Shown here: piece by piece, positions 62,156 to 64,000 of the stretch | Position numbering within the stretch: the stretch's first letter is position 1 | Layout of the letters: each line of letters begins with the position of its first letter | NCBI RefSeq assembly: GCF_004684205.1 | Contig: NZ_SRIO01000001.1 | Coordinates: forward strand, 248,001-312,000 | From: Candidatus Macondimonas diazotrophica | GTDB taxonomy: Bacteria > Pseudomonadota > Gammaproteobacteria > UBA5335 | Direction of reading: 5' to 3' | DNA length: 64,000 nt | Made by a program: the position numbers and the translations under genes | Notes under the pieces: generated by a model | Told to the model about the DNA's origin: nothing | The model's database searches: none | The model's input: only the letters and a program-made list of their open reading frames with translations

Positions 62156-62602
62156 ATGCAGGTGTTCGACCACGTTCTGACCGGTGCCACCGGCGCCGAT
62201 TCGCTGACCCTTAGCTTCGACCGGCGCGTGCGTTCGCGCCAGCGCGTGCGCCTGGACAGTGGCCTGCCCGCGTTGCTGGCCTTGCCGCGCGGCACCGTGC
62301 TGCGCGGCGGCGACGTGCTCGGCGGGCCCGGGGGTGCCACCGTGGTGGTGCGGTCCGCCAGCGAGGCGGTGTCCACCGCCACCGCCGACACGCCGCTGCT
62401 GGTGCTGCGTGCCGCCTATCACCTGGGCAACCGGCATGTGGCGGTGCAGCTGGGCGACGGCTGGCTGCGTTACCTGCACGACCACGTGCTCGACGACATG
62501 CTGCGTGGGCTCGGCCTGCAGGTGGCGGTCGGCGAGTCGCCGTTCGAGCCGGAGGCGGGCGCCTATGCGGCGGCCGGCCATGGACACACGCACGCCCACT
62601 GA
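62156..62602 (+). CDS. ureE: Urease accessory protein UreE (nickel chaperone)
   Basis: Dimeric nickel-binding chaperone, 148 aa. N-terminal peptide-binding domain with SLTLSFDRRVRSRQRVRLDSG, then the metal-binding domain with YHLGNRHVAVQL and YLHDHVLDDMLRGLG, and a short His-rich tail ending GHGHTHAH that binds additional nickel. ureF starts inside its 3' end. The gene restarts the urease set after the NAGGN block. Confidence 0.93.
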   Translation: MQVFDHVLTGATGADSLTLSFDRRVRSRQRVRLDSGLPALLALPRGTVLRGGDVLGGPGGATVVVRSASEAVSTATADTPLLVLRAAYHLGNRHVAVQLGDGWLRYLHDHVLDDMLRGLGLQVAVGESPFEPEAGAYAAAGHGHTHAH

Positions 62603-63272
62603 TGGTGCGCTGGCCGACCTGCGGCTGCGCCAACTGACCAGCGCCACCCTGCCGGTGGGCGCCTTTGCGTATTCACAGGGCCTGGAAACCGCGGTCGAGC
62701 TGGGGTGGGTCGGCGACCTGCCACAGGCGGCGGCGTGGATCGGCGGTCAGCTGCAGCACAGCCTGGCGCGGGTGGAAGTGCCCCTGCTGGCACGGCTGAT
62801 GGCAGCCTTTTCGGCCGGGGACCGGGACGCGGCAATGCACTGGTCCGGGCTGCTGCTGGCGATGCGCGACACCGCGGAACTGCGCGCCCAGGAACGCGCG
62901 CTGGCCAGCGCCTGGGCGGTGCTGCTGGGCGACCTGGATCTCGATGACGCACGCACCTGGGTCGACCTGCCGCAGCGCACCGCGCTGGCCCTGTTTGCCC
63001 TGGCTGCCACACGTTTTCGCATTGCCCCGCCCACGGCGGCGCAGGCCTGCCTGTGGGCCTGGCTGGAGGCACAGGTCAGCGCGGCGGTGCGGGCGGTACC
63101 GCTGGGCCATACGGCCGCGCAGCGCCTGCTGTATGAGCTGGCCCAGGATATTCCGGCGGTGGTGGCGAGCGGGCTGGCCGTGGCCGATGCCGACATCGGA
63201 GCGGCGGCGCCGGCGCTGGCCATCGCCAGCTGCCGGCACGAGACCCAGTACAGCCGTCTTTTTCGATCTTGA
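62580..63272 (+). CDS. ureF: Urease accessory protein UreF
   Basis: Helical chaperone (230 aa) that, with UreD/UreH and UreG, forms the complex delivering nickel to apo-urease. QLTSATLPVGAFAYSQGLETAVELGWV near the N-terminus (in part) and the terminal ASCRHETQYSRLFRS are diagnostic. The start ATG at 62580 overlaps the last 23 bases of ureE in another frame, indicating coupling. A longer upstream frame runs through ureE and is not used. UreD, its normal binding partner, is not encoded in this window. Confidence 0.93.
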   Translation: MDTRTPTDGALADLRLRQLTSATLPVGAFAYSQGLETAVELGWVGDLPQAAAWIGGQLQHSLARVEVPLLARLMAAFSAGDRDAAMHWSGLLLAMRDTAELRAQERALASAWAVLLGDLDLDDARTWVDLPQRTALALFALAATRFRIAPPTAAQACLWAWLEAQVSAAVRAVPLGHTAAQRLLYELAQDIPAVVASGLAVADADIGAAAPALAIASCRHETQYSRLFRS

Positions 63273-63287
63273 ATTCAGGAGATACGC

Positions 63288-63911
<624 letters not shown>

Positions 63912-64000
63912 ACCGCTTTGGGCCGGCGCGGCGCCGAAGGGGCGTTGTGCGCACCAGGGCGGTGCACATGCCGGTCGATGTCGAGTGCGTTACTGGGGGA

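Overview
The window looks like chromosomal DNA of a high-GC gammaproteobacterium. Evidence is the cinA-recA-recX-alaS block, glnE next to ilvE, divergent speA/speE, LPS inner-core heptose genes (hldD, waaF), an Mla-type MCE lipid transport operon and an NAGGN osmolyte cluster. I cannot name the genus. The osmolyte cluster hints at life under osmotic stress, and the PQQ alcohol dehydrogenase plus aldehyde dehydrogenase hint at periplasmic alcohol oxidation. I found no rRNA, tRNA, CRISPR array, insertion sequence or prophage.

Layout. 1-11 kb: end of an EmrB-like exporter gene, nadC, glk, divergent speE and speA, a beta-hydroxyacid dehydrogenase, then a four-gene Mla-like lipid transport operon (STAS-fused permease, ATPase, MCE protein, lipoprotein) and a dienelactone hydrolase. 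11-18.4 kb: a small secreted protein, glgP, a pair of overlapping acyl-CoA dehydrogenase genes, an empty stretch of about 0.85 kb and a GntR/UTRA regulator. 18.6-27.6 kb: ilvE and glnE, then cinA, recA, recX and alaS. 27.6-31.6 kb: a PQQ quinohaemoprotein alcohol dehydrogenase and an aldehyde dehydrogenase with a clear promoter and overlapping operator-like palindrome. 31.9-35.5 kb: transglutaminase-like protein, N-formylglutamate amidohydrolase, PAP2 phosphatase and a decayed phosphotransferase/kinase gene. 35.7-39 kb: zinc-finger protein, glycosyltransferase, hldD, waaF. 39-46 kb (minus strand): an exo/endonuclease-type phosphatase, a phospholipase D-VTT fusion, NnrS, a VOC protein, a tautomerase and a HerA-like ATPase. 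46-54 kb (plus strand): DUF5752 protein, TreT-like glycosyltransferase, a MacA/MacB/outer-membrane-factor efflux system and a cyclopropane fatty acid synthase.

54-64 kb is the most unusual part. Urease genes ureB and ureC are separated from ureE, ureF and ureG by about 5.9 kb. That gap holds a small hydrophilic protein, a dodecin, and the three-gene N-acetylglutaminylglutamine amide (NAGGN) osmoprotectant system (amidotransferase, synthetase, M42 peptidase). The urease gamma gene (ureA) and the chaperone gene ureD are absent from the window, although UreC keeps all nickel and catalytic residues.

Other points worth a look are an acyl-CoA dehydrogenase pair in which one member seems to lack the catalytic glutamate, a PLD-VTT fusion paired with an EEP phosphatase, the DUF5752/TreT/efflux gene string, and a kinase pseudogene whose frameshift and large deletion can be read directly. 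Function assignments rest on recognition of motifs in the translated sequence, not on database searches.
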